Source of the DNA: Actinomycetota bacterium | GTDB lineage: Bacteria > Actinomycetota > Humimicrobiia > Humimicrobiales > Humimicrobiaceae | DNA: 33,325 nucleotides | Reading direction: 5' to 3' | Assembly: GCA_023487035.1 (NCBI GenBank) | Contig: JAMDEN010000101.1 | Coordinates: 1 to 33,325 of the forward strand | Shown: positions 1 through 9,192 of the stretch, one piece after another | Numbering within the stretch: the stretch's first letter is position 1 | How the letters are laid out: the number at the start of each line of letters is the position of its first letter | Program-made: the position numbers and the translations under genes | The notes under the pieces: generated by a model | Told to the model about the DNA's origin: nothing | The model's input: only the letters and a program-made list of their open reading frames with translations | The model's database searches: none

Positions 1-645
1 AAAAATTCGGGTGGAGCTTCAAGATGTATTGCTGATATAGGCTCTCATTGGATGGATACAGTTCAGGAAGTCCTTGGCGATAAGATAGTGGAGGTATGTT
101 CTGATTTAGCAATAATATATAAAATTAGAAAAAAACCAATAACTCAGGTTGAAACGTTTGCTACAACCACAGATATTGAATATGAAGAAATAAAAGTAGA
201 TACAGAAGATTATGGTGCTGTAATGTTTAAAATGAAAAGCGGTATTCACGGTGTTTTTTATGTGTCACAAGTCAGTGCAGGTAGAAAATGTTTTTTTAAT
301 TTTGAGATAGACGGAACTAAAAGTTCAATTTATTGGAACCAGGAAATTGCTGATTGGATGTGGATTGGCTATAAAGATAAATATAACCAGCAAGTTATAA
401 GAAATCCTAATCTTATGGCGGAAGAGAATAGGCAATATACATTACTTGCAGCTGGACATCCTGAAGGTTGGAATGATGCAGAAAGAAATAATATTTATAA
501 TTTTTATAAGTATATATTGGATGGTAAAAAGTTAGGAAAGGATCCCAGCGATTTTGCTACTTTTGATGAGGCTCATTACATTATGAAGCTTACGGAAGCA
601 ATTTTAGAAAGTAATAAAACAAAAAGATGGATTAAACTTGAGTGA
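1..645 (+). CDS. Gfo/Idh/MocA family oxidoreductase, C-terminal part (5' truncated by window edge)
   Basis: Reading frame open from base 1 (KNSGGASRCIADIGSHWMDTVQEVLG...), with GSHWMD and the C-terminal 'NDAERNNIYNFYKYILDGK' region typical of MocA-type dehydrogenases; stop at 643-645. Confidence 0.85.
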   Translation, partial: KNSGGASRCIADIGSHWMDTVQEVLGDKIVEVCSDLAIIYKIRKKPITQVETFATTTDIEYEEIKVDTEDYGAVMFKMKSGIHGVFYVSQVSAGRKCFFNFEIDGTKSSIYWNQEIADWMWIGYKDKYNQQVIRNPNLMAEENRQYTLLAAGHPEGWNDAERNNIYNFYKYILDGKKLGKDPSDFATFDEAHYIMKLTEAILESNKTKRWIKLE

Positions 646-847
646 TTGCAGTAGTCTTGATTATTAGTATTTTCTTGAATTATTTAAGAGTTTTAGTTTT
701 TAGTAAATGTAGAGATTAGTCCAATCATAAAAGTGATAAGAAATTTTTGGAAAGAAAATGATAAGTCAAAGTTTAAATTTTCAGCAGGTTTATGTGATGT
801 TCATGAAGGAGTAAATACTTTTGGACATAGGATCTTGTTACAGATTA

Positions 848-875
848 CACTGGCTAAAAAATTATTTAGCCAGTG
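848..875 (+). terminator. Putative hairpin/terminator
   Basis: Perfect 11-bp inverted repeat CACTGGCTAAA-aaatta-TTTAGCCAGTG; no clean T-run follows. Confidence 0.5.
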
Positions 876-1088
876 CATTTAGTCAATATATTTAGTTAAT
901 ATTTAAATAAAATAAATATTTTTTAATATAAATTTTTATTACATATTTTTTGGTAAATAAAAAGATTTGACATATTTATTATTTATGATGATTTATACTT
1001 ATGCAAATTTTTTAGATATTAAAATATATCTCATGATCTTATGCTAATTATTTAAAATAAATAATAATTTTAATTAGAGGAAAAATAA

Positions 1089-2522
1089 ATGAAACTTAAT
1101 CAAACTGAGGTTCTGTCAAATAAGGAAATAATAAAAATAGATGAAACCTCAAAAGAAATCCTTGAAGAAACAGGCGTAAAAGTACTTAGTGAAAATGCAC
1201 TAGATATTTATAAGCAGGCTGGTTGTAAAGTAGATTATGACAAAAAAATAGTTAAAGTACCTTCTAAATTAGTTGAAAGATGCATAAAATCTTGCCCTTC
1301 AGAATATAAATTATTTAGCCGAGATAAAGATAGTTATTTAGATTTTGGTAAAAATGTTGGTTATTGTGCTTCTGGACATAATGCAATTTATATGCTTGAT
1401 TTAGAAACATTGGAAAGAAGACCTGCAACAAAAGAAGAAGTTGGAAATTTTGCAAAAATTTCGGATGCACTTGACAATATTCACATAGTTGGGGTGGAGG
1501 CTATGCCTCAGGATGTTCATCCAAAATCTTCAATTCTTCATGCAATAGATGCAGTAGTAAATAATACTAATAAACATATTTTTTATTCTCCTGAAAATGT
1601 TGATGAAACAAGAGCTTCACTTGAAATGTTAAAAATTATAAATGATGGTGAAAGGCTTCAGAAAACGCCAATTGCTATTTGCCAGCTTTCGCCAATAAGT
1701 CCGCTTACATGGTCTAAAGGTACAATTGAAGCAGTAACAGAAGTATCAAAAGCCGGGCTTCCTTTATGTTTTTTACCTCAGCCTTATTGTGGTGTAACAT
1801 CTCCAATAACTTTAGCGGGTACATTAGTTACAAATAATGCAGAAACCTTATCTGGTCTGGTATTAACTCAATTAATAAATGAAGGAACACCAGTAATATA
1901 CGGCGCAGCCTGGACTACTTTTGAAATGAATAAAGGAACAGTGCTTATAGGAACTCCTGAAAGATGTCTTCTCTCTGTTGGAGGATCTCAGATTGCGAAA
2001 TATTATAAAATTCCTTCTCATTGTATTGCTTTTGATACAGATTCAAATATTTATGATGAACAAAATGGTTTTGAAAAAATTTTTAATCTTATTGCTACCC
2101 TTCAATCTGGAATAAATTTAGTAGTTAATGCAGGTATGTTTTCTACAGGCATGACTGTTAGTTATGAACAACTTATTGTTGATGCTGAAATGGCAAGTTT
2201 CGTTTATAGATATTTAAAAGGCATAGAAGTCAATAAAGATACCTTGTCTAAAGAAGTTATTAAAAAAGTGGGACAGCATGAAAGTTATATGATGGAACCT
2301 CAAACAATGAAATATATAAGGCTTGGTGAGCATGCACCATATAAGGTTTCAAACAGGGATGTATATGAAAACTGGAAAAGCAAAGGAAAACCTTCAATTA
2401 CAGATAATGCAAGAAAATTAGCATTGGAAATCATAAAAGATCATAACCCAAAACCATTGACGAAAATAAAACAGGGAAAGTTAAGAGAAATAATTGCAGA
2501 ATTTGAATCTCAATTTAAATAA
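1089..2522 (+). CDS. Trimethylamine methyltransferase (MttB) superfamily protein, non-pyrrolysine type
   Basis: 477 aa, MttB-like motifs (ATKEEVGNFAKISDALDNIH, CQLSPISPLTW, QPYCGVTSPITLAGTLV, MVSYEQLIVDAEMASFVYR-like segment); continuous frame with no in-frame TAG; RBS-like 'agagga' upstream. Confidence 0.9.
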   Translation: MKLNQTEVLSNKEIIKIDETSKEILEETGVKVLSENALDIYKQAGCKVDYDKKIVKVPSKLVERCIKSCPSEYKLFSRDKDSYLDFGKNVGYCASGHNAIYMLDLETLERRPATKEEVGNFAKISDALDNIHIVGVEAMPQDVHPKSSILHAIDAVVNNTNKHIFYSPENVDETRASLEMLKIINDGERLQKTPIAICQLSPISPLTWSKGTIEAVTEVSKAGLPLCFLPQPYCGVTSPITLAGTLVTNNAETLSGLVLTQLINEGTPVIYGAAWTTFEMNKGTVLIGTPERCLLSVGGSQIAKYYKIPSHCIAFDTDSNIYDEQNGFEKIFNLIATLQSGINLVVNAGMFSTGMTVSYEQLIVDAEMASFVYRYLKGIEVNKDTLSKEVIKKVGQHESYMMEPQTMKYIRLGEHAPYKVSNRDVYENWKSKGKPSITDNARKLALEIIKDHNPKPLTKIKQGKLREIIAEFESQFK

Positions 2523-2910
2523 AATATAAATAATAAAAGAAATTTATTATAAATAACTATAACTTTTCAAATTAAATTTAAAAAGTATTTTAATTTATAA
2601 TTAATTGTTAATTACTTCTTATGATAATATATAAATGTTATAGATTATAGAAGTAATCAGATGTAAGGTAATCAAATATTAATAAGTTTTTTATTATTTA
2701 CATTATATTTAAAAGACCTGTTTTTAGTTTAGAATTTAGCATTTATAGATAAAATACTGAAAATTTTGAATTTGTAAATAAATATTTATAAAAATAGTTT
2801 TTTATATTTTGGTAAAAAATTATTTGAATCTTAAAAATTAATGTAATTTTTTTATAATTTTACAGTTTTTAAGTATATTTTTGCCTATAATAACAGAAAT
2901 AGGAGATATA

Positions 2911-4431
2911 ATGGCGGATACAAATGAGATTAAAACAATAAAACCAAAAGTAGGTTTTATATCTTTAACAGAGCCTCCAAGAGCATTATCTTTTGCTGAT
3001 GAATTAAATAAATATATTTTAATTAAGCATAAAGAATTCAAAGATTTTTTAATTAAAAATGATATTGATGTTGTAGATGCCTCAGAACTGGCTCAAAGAC
3101 CTGACAATCCAAAAAGTATCATTGGATTTTATTCAAGCACAGACATACAAAAAGCAATAGATGTTTTTAACATTAATCATATAGAAGCCATAATCATTGG
3201 TTGCTGGCATTGGACAGACCCGATGTTTGTTGTTGAAATAGCAAGATCAGCTAATAAGCCTATTCTTTTATATGGTGAAGAAGATCCTGCCTGGGCTGCA
3301 CCCTGTCTTATTACTGCTGGAGGTGCATCACTTTGGGATAATTCACCTAACAGATTTGCGCAAGCTCATGAAAGAATTTATGGTAATAAGGAATCTGTTA
3401 TTCAATGGATTAGAGGAGTAACTGTACTGGAAAAACTAAGAAGAGGAAAACTTTTACTATGGGGTGGTTCCTATGCTTTAAGGATGGAATTTCTGCAGGA
3501 TGATTATCCTTATTTAAAATCTTTTTTAATTGGAGATATTTTACTTGAAGACCAATATACATTAATTAAATATGCTGAGCAGGTTTCAAGCTCAAGAATA
3601 GAAAGTTTTGTAAACTGGCTTCGAAATGGTGGAACTAAATTTAATTTTGATAATTTAAAATTTACTCCTGAAGTATTAAACAAACAGGTAGCACTGTATC
3701 TTGGGGCAAAAGATAGAATTAAAGAGCTTGGAAGTGACATTATCGGGGTATCAGTAAAATGTTTTAACGACATGTCTGATGTTTATGGTATTGTACCTTG
3801 CTTTCTTCCTGCATTTCTTCCCTATATGTATGATAGCGAAGGTGAAAGAAATCAGATACCGACAGTTTGTGAGGGCGATACTAAAGCCTTAATTTCATCC
3901 ATATTACTTTCATATTTTGCAGGCGGAATTCCAGCACTTTTTGGAGATGTTACAACTATTAACAAGGATTATTATCTGATATCAAACTGTGGAGCTTCAT
4001 CAATATATTATTCATGTAAATCCTGTAAAGTTAATGAAGTTTTAAGTAACCTTACTATAGAAGCAAACTCTGAAGGAGTCAGTGGGGCAGCAGTAGGCTA
4101 TGATGGTTTTGAAGCTGATATGACTGTCATAAGATTACTTCGTTCAAAGGGTAAATATTTTATGCACTATGGTCTTGGCACTTCAATTCCAATGACTGAT
4201 CAGAGGAAAGATGCCATATATTTTGGAAGGACAAATCCGCATACAGCTATAAAGATGAATGTGGATAAGGATTTATTTATAAATGCTCTTGGCGCCAATC
4301 ATCTGATTGCAATACCTGGAAATTATTTAAAGGAAACTGAATATTTTTGCAGACAGGTAGGAATAGAGCTATATAGAATTGATTCGGATGAGGGCATTAA
4401 AAGCTGGCTTAGCAGGGTATATTATCTGTAA
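2911..4431 (+). CDS. L-fucose/L-arabinose isomerase-like protein
   Basis: ~506 aa; resembles the FucI/AraA-like isomerase superfamily (IIGCWHWTDPMFVVEIARSANKPILLYGEEDPAWAAP; CEGDTKALISSILLSYFAGG). ATG at 2911 with 'aggag' at 2901 preferred over the TTG at 2881 in the ORF track. Confidence 0.75.
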   Translation: MADTNEIKTIKPKVGFISLTEPPRALSFADELNKYILIKHKEFKDFLIKNDIDVVDASELAQRPDNPKSIIGFYSSTDIQKAIDVFNINHIEAIIIGCWHWTDPMFVVEIARSANKPILLYGEEDPAWAAPCLITAGGASLWDNSPNRFAQAHERIYGNKESVIQWIRGVTVLEKLRRGKLLLWGGSYALRMEFLQDDYPYLKSFLIGDILLEDQYTLIKYAEQVSSSRIESFVNWLRNGGTKFNFDNLKFTPEVLNKQVALYLGAKDRIKELGSDIIGVSVKCFNDMSDVYGIVPCFLPAFLPYMYDSEGERNQIPTVCEGDTKALISSILLSYFAGGIPALFGDVTTINKDYYLISNCGASSIYYSCKSCKVNEVLSNLTIEANSEGVSGAAVGYDGFEADMTVIRLLRSKGKYFMHYGLGTSIPMTDQRKDAIYFGRTNPHTAIKMNVDKDLFINALGANHLIAIPGNYLKETEYFCRQVGIELYRIDSDEGIKSWLSRVYYL

Positions 4432-4837
4432 GTTAATATTTTAAGATAAGTATAAGGGATAATATTTTTTTTACTCTCTTATATATTGTCTATAATTGAA
4501 TATTATAGGGTTATTTAAAAATATAATAATATTTTTTATGAGGGTTTTATTTTACTAAGTTTTGATTATTTTTTTAAAATTATTAATTTATAAGCTGGAA
4601 TGAGTAAAACTAATGCTAAAATAATGTTAATATCAAAGTAATTATTGATAATTATGCATTTATTGATTAAATAATATAATCTTTTGCTCTTTATTCACTT
4701 TATATAAACATTATTTGCATTAATTACAATTATTAATGTGATGCAAATAAAAGTAATTATTTATTTTATATATACGTTATTTAAAAACGTAATTAAAACT
4801 TTATAAATAAGTATTTGAATAAGAAGGTGAAATTAAG

Positions 4838-5878
4838 ATGCCATTAGCAGATATAAGACCTTATCTTGAGGATTCAAGAAATAAAAAATATGCGCTTGGT
4901 TGTTTTAATGTTTTTGATACTGAAACACTTGAAGGTGTTATTGAGGCAGCAGTAAATAAGAGAACCCCTATAGTATGTGCAATTTATGAGCCTCAGTTTA
5001 AATATAGTGATCTTGAATCTTTTACAGATTTAATAAAAAATATTGCTTCAAAAACAGACATTCCGGTTATATTACATCTTGATCATGCAACAGAGTTAGC
5101 TTCCATAGTCAGAGCAATTAAGTGCGGGTTTACTGCTGTTATGTTTGACGGGCCTGTTGGAGCAAGTTTTGAAGAGAAGGTGGAAAAAACTAAAAAAGCA
5201 GTAGAAATTGCTCATCTTGCAGGAGCAACAGTTGAAGCTGAACTTGGTTACATTACCCGTGTTGGTGTTGATGAAAAAGCAAGTCAGGAAAATATAGCTG
5301 ATCCCGGACTGGCAAAAGAATTTGTTGAGAAAACTGGAATAGATATTTTAGCTCCAGCAATAGGTTCAGTTCATGGGATGGGCGAGCAAAAAGCAACCTT
5401 AAATCTTGAATTATTAAAACAAATTGCAAACAGCACAAATTGTTATTTATCTTTACATGGGGGTAGTGGAGTAGATGACACTATTGTTCAACAGGCTATA
5501 GATCTTGGAATTAATAAAGCATCGGTTTATACAAGATTGTCAAATAGAGCAATAGAAAGAGTAAGACAAAGTTTGACAACAGGCAAAGGAGATATTTCTG
5601 CAGTATTAAATGAAGTTCGTAATGGATTCAGAGAAGTTGTGGAAGACAGGCTGGAAGTTTTAAGAAGTGTTAATATATGTAATCCAGGACAGGGACAGGA
5701 TATCTGTCATTATTGCACTTCTGATAAATTTTGTGTTTCAAAAGTATCACGACCATTTTCTTCAGATAATCAGCCTTACATAAAGTCTTCTGTAATAGGA
5801 AATGTAACTGATAGAACTTATGAAGAAATTATTAATAATGTCAGCAGTATTATTGCTGATTATATTAAAAATAAGTAA
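4838..5878 (+). CDS. Class II (zinc) ketose-bisphosphate aldolase, FBA/GatY-type, with Cys-rich C-terminal extension
   Basis: GCFNVFDTETLEGVIEAA, HLDHATE, AEAELGYI-like segment, SVHGMGE, LSLHGGSGV (His ligands conserved); RBS 'aaggtga' upstream. Confidence 0.92.
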   Translation: MPLADIRPYLEDSRNKKYALGCFNVFDTETLEGVIEAAVNKRTPIVCAIYEPQFKYSDLESFTDLIKNIASKTDIPVILHLDHATELASIVRAIKCGFTAVMFDGPVGASFEEKVEKTKKAVEIAHLAGATVEAELGYITRVGVDEKASQENIADPGLAKEFVEKTGIDILAPAIGSVHGMGEQKATLNLELLKQIANSTNCYLSLHGGSGVDDTIVQQAIDLGINKASVYTRLSNRAIERVRQSLTTGKGDISAVLNEVRNGFREVVEDRLEVLRSVNICNPGQGQDICHYCTSDKFCVSKVSRPFSSDNQPYIKSSVIGNVTDRTYEEIINNVSSIIADYIKNK

Positions 5879-5895
5879 CGCATGAAAGGAAGAGT

Positions 5896-7404
5896 TTGAG
5901 TTTACTTGGAATTGATTTAGGAACATCCGGAATAAAATGTGTTGCTTATAATTCTGATGGTTTGCCAATAAAGAAAGTTTACAGAGAATATTCTTTATTT
6001 ACCCCTGATATTGGTACAGTTGAATTAGATCCGGAAATTGTCTGGGAAAATTTAAAGAAAAATCTTATTGAATTAAATTCATATGAGGCAGTAAAAAAAG
6101 ATGCTGTTACAGCTCTTAGTATTTCTGTATCGGGAGATGAAGCTCTTCCAATAGATAAAAATGGTAAAGTTCTTTATAACACTATCATGTCTATGGATAA
6201 AAGAGGGAGAGATGAAAATAATTATATTAATTCAATTATAGGATCAGAAAAGGTTTTTAAATTAACAGGGCAGCCACCTGATAGCATATATGCTTTAAAC
6301 AGATTGCTTTGGTTTAAAAATAAAATGCCAAAGATTTATGAAAATACTTATAAATTTTTGTGCTGGGAGGATTTTATTTTTTATAGACTTGGTGCAGAAC
6401 CTTCAACCGATTTTTCAGTTGCATGCAGAACTTTAGCTTTTGATATTACAAAAAATTGCTGGTCAGAAAATATTATAAATAAGGTAGGTATAGATGTTTC
6501 TTTATTTCCCAAAGCTTATCCTTCAGGGACAATTGTTGGTGAAGTGTCTGATAAGCTTTCAAAAGAACTTGGATTTAAAAATAAAGTAGAAATAGTAACT
6601 GGTGGCTTTGATCAATGTTGTGCTGCATTAGGTGCAGGGATTACAGAGAATGGAATGGTATCTCTTGGTACAGGAACTATGGAAGTAATGCAGGTTTGTT
6701 TTAAAAAACCAAAATTCAGTAAAAAAATGATGGATGAGGGTTACTCTTTTAATACTCATGTTTTAAAAGATTTATATATTTGTCTTTCTCTTAATTTTAA
6801 TGGAGGGGTTATATTTAAATGGTATAGAGATACACTCGGATTTGAAGAAAAAATTAAAGCAAAAGAGCAAAATATTGAAGTTTATGATCTTATCATGGAT
6901 AGTGCAAAGAACTCTAATTTCCCTGTTCTTTTTTTGCCATATTTTGAAGGTGCTCAAACTCCCTGGAAAAATCCTTCTGCTACAGGGACAATATTAGGTT
7001 TAACATTAAGAACTAAAAAAGAAGATATAATTAGGGGGATAATGGAAGGTATAACTTTTGATTTAAGGCTTAATCTGGAAAAAATTCAGGAATCCGGTAT
7101 AAATATTGATGCAATAAGAGTTACAGGAGGCGGTGCCCGTTCAGACACATGGCTTCAATTTAAAGCAGATATTACAGGTAAAGTTATTCATAAACTGGAT
7201 ATAGATGAAGCAGGATGCATGTCTGCTGCTGTTTTAGCAGGTTATGGTTCAGGAATTTTTAATTCAGTATCAGAAACTATAAACAATTGGGTTAAAATAA
7301 AAAAGGAATTTAAACCAGATATGGAAAAATATAAAAAATATCAGTCAGGATATTTGCAGTTTATTGACGCATATAAAACATTGTCAAGGGGACGTAAAAT
7401 TTGA
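5896..7404 (+). CDS. FGGY-family carbohydrate kinase (xylulokinase-like)
   Basis: LLGIDLGTSGIKCVAYNSDG N-terminus, VTGGFDQCCAALGAG, VSLGTGTMEVM, RVTGGGARSDTWLQFKADITG; TTG start with 'aaggaaga' RBS. Confidence 0.92.
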   Translation: MSLLGIDLGTSGIKCVAYNSDGLPIKKVYREYSLFTPDIGTVELDPEIVWENLKKNLIELNSYEAVKKDAVTALSISVSGDEALPIDKNGKVLYNTIMSMDKRGRDENNYINSIIGSEKVFKLTGQPPDSIYALNRLLWFKNKMPKIYENTYKFLCWEDFIFYRLGAEPSTDFSVACRTLAFDITKNCWSENIINKVGIDVSLFPKAYPSGTIVGEVSDKLSKELGFKNKVEIVTGGFDQCCAALGAGITENGMVSLGTGTMEVMQVCFKKPKFSKKMMDEGYSFNTHVLKDLYICLSLNFNGGVIFKWYRDTLGFEEKIKAKEQNIEVYDLIMDSAKNSNFPVLFLPYFEGAQTPWKNPSATGTILGLTLRTKKEDIIRGIMEGITFDLRLNLEKIQESGINIDAIRVTGGGARSDTWLQFKADITGKVIHKLDIDEAGCMSAAVLAGYGSGIFNSVSETINNWVKIKKEFKPDMEKYKKYQSGYLQFIDAYKTLSRGRKI

Positions 7405-7455
7405 CATAAAATTTAAAAAATATTAAGACAAAAATTAAAGTAAAAAGGAGTAAAA

Positions 7456-8151
7456 ATGGTTCCAAAACTTATTTTAATGTTTACATTAAATGATGTAACA
7501 GTTCCAGACGCACTGGATTATTTTGAACAGGTAAAAGATCTTCCTGTGGATTTTTTTGGTTTCAAGGAAATAGGACTTCCTCCAGAAAAAATGCAGCAGT
7601 TAAATGACAAAATCCATAGTGCGGGCTTTAAATCATTTCTTGAAGTTGTAGAATATGAGGAAGATAAGATTTCAGGTCCTGCTCAGCAAGCTGTTGATAT
7701 GGGCTTTGATTATCTTATGGGAACAATATATTATCCTTCTATTTGGGATATTGTTGGTAAAGGTTCAAATAAGAAAATAAATTATTTCCCATTCTTTGGA
7801 AAAATTTATGATAGACCTTCCATTCTTGATGGTACAATAGATGAACTTGTAAGTGAAGCAAAAAAACTTGAAGCTCTTGGCGCTGATGGTTTCGATCTTC
7901 TTCTATATAGATATAAATATCCAGATAAAATTGATGAGCTGGCAAAAAGAGTTGTAAGTGAAGTAAAAGTTCCAGTAGTTTCAGCAGGTTCAATTAACAG
8001 CTGGGAAAGGCTTCAGGCAACAATTGATCAGGGCTTTTGGGGTTTTACAATTGGTGGAGCATTTTTTGAAAAAAAATTCGTACCTGATGGCTCGTACAGG
8101 GATAATGTTAAAGCAGTTGTTGATTACTTAAAAAAAGCAGATAAGAAGTAA
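7456..8151 (+). CDS. TIM-barrel protein (HisA/NanE-like phosphate-binding barrel; exact activity unknown)
   Basis: 231 aa, alternating beta/alpha pattern, C-terminal 'VPVVSAGSINSWERLQATIDQGFWGFTIGGAFF' like the phosphate-binding loops of HisA/NanE-type barrels; RBS 'aaaggag'. Confidence 0.6.
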   Translation: MVPKLILMFTLNDVTVPDALDYFEQVKDLPVDFFGFKEIGLPPEKMQQLNDKIHSAGFKSFLEVVEYEEDKISGPAQQAVDMGFDYLMGTIYYPSIWDIVGKGSNKKINYFPFFGKIYDRPSILDGTIDELVSEAKKLEALGADGFDLLLYRYKYPDKIDELAKRVVSEVKVPVVSAGSINSWERLQATIDQGFWGFTIGGAFFEKKFVPDGSYRDNVKAVVDYLKKADKK

Positions 8152-8346
8152 AATAGCATAATAAAAGTAAGATATCATAATAAAAATAAGACAGATATTA
8201 TAATAAAAATAATAAAAAAAAATAAAAGACAAAAAACAACAATAAATAAAAAAAATAAATAATAAACAAATAAAATAATAAATAAACAAAAAAATAAATA
8301 AATAATTTGTTATTTTTATTAAATAATTTAAGATTATATAAATTTT

Positions 8347-8384
8347 ATTGCATAGCTATTTTTAATTAAGCATAGCTATGCAAT
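8347..8384 (+). terminator. Putative rho-independent terminator / long hairpin
   Basis: Perfect 13-bp inverted repeat ATTGCATAGCTAT-ttttaattaagc-ATAGCTATGCAAT followed by a T-rich tract. Confidence 0.6.
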
Positions 8385-8589
8385 TTTTATGCAATTTTAT
8401 TTTTATTTTTATTATTTTAAAAAAATTAAGTTTATTGTATTTTTGTATTAAAATTATTTTTAATAAATTGGTAAATATCATTTTATATTTGGCATAAAGC
8501 ATATAAAGTATTTAAAGTATTTTCTATTATTTAAATAAAGTATTTTTCATATAAAGTAATTTTTAAAATAAACCAAATTTAATTTATTT

Positions 8590-9063
8590 ATGTCTAAAAT
8601 ATGGCTTGAATTATTTTTAGGAAAAATTGGGAGTTATATAGTAAATTTTTTTTCAAAATACTATATCTGGATATTACCTTTTGTTTTTGTTTATGGAATA
8701 TTCATGAGTCTTGCCTCATATAATTTAAGAAGAATCGAAAAAAAAGTAAATTATGAAATTATTAATCAGACAAGATATCTTTTAAGAAAAAATCCTAAAG
8801 CTAATTTCATAAGTGTTGTTGATAATATAGTAATTAACTGGGAAGAAATAGTTAAACTTTATTCTTTTTTCCCTTATGTTGCTAATGAGTTTGATTTTTG
8901 GGTAACTAAAGTAAAACCTTCAAAAGTTAGAGAGCTGATAATGGGGGATGAAAACAGAATAAGGCTTGTTCTTGAAAGACAAAATATATTTTTTGAAGGC
9001 GATAAAAAGGGGATAAGACAAAATTTATATTTAAATTATACAAATAAAATTTTTAAAAAATAA
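8590..9063 (+). CDS. Hypothetical protein with N-terminal transmembrane helix
   Basis: 157 aa ORF, hydrophobic segment 'YYIWILPFVFVYGIFMSLASY', then charged soluble domain; no clear RBS. Confidence 0.6.
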   Translation: MSKIWLELFLGKIGSYIVNFFSKYYIWILPFVFVYGIFMSLASYNLRRIEKKVNYEIINQTRYLLRKNPKANFISVVDNIVINWEEIVKLYSFFPYVANEFDFWVTKVKPSKVRELIMGDENRIRLVLERQNIFFEGDKKGIRQNLYLNYTNKIFKK

Positions 9064-9192
9064 GATAATAAGATAATATTAATATATTTCTGCAAAATAA
9101 AATTTATTTTTAAATAATATTTATTCTTAAAAAAATAATTCCTACTCTTATAATCTTATAAATAATCTTATAAAATTAATATTTATTCATTC

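Noticed and set aside
1089-2522. Pyrrolysine-containing MttB
   Set aside because: The frame is continuous with no in-frame TAG; the corresponding region reads QPYCGVTSPITLAG, so it is the non-Pyl type.
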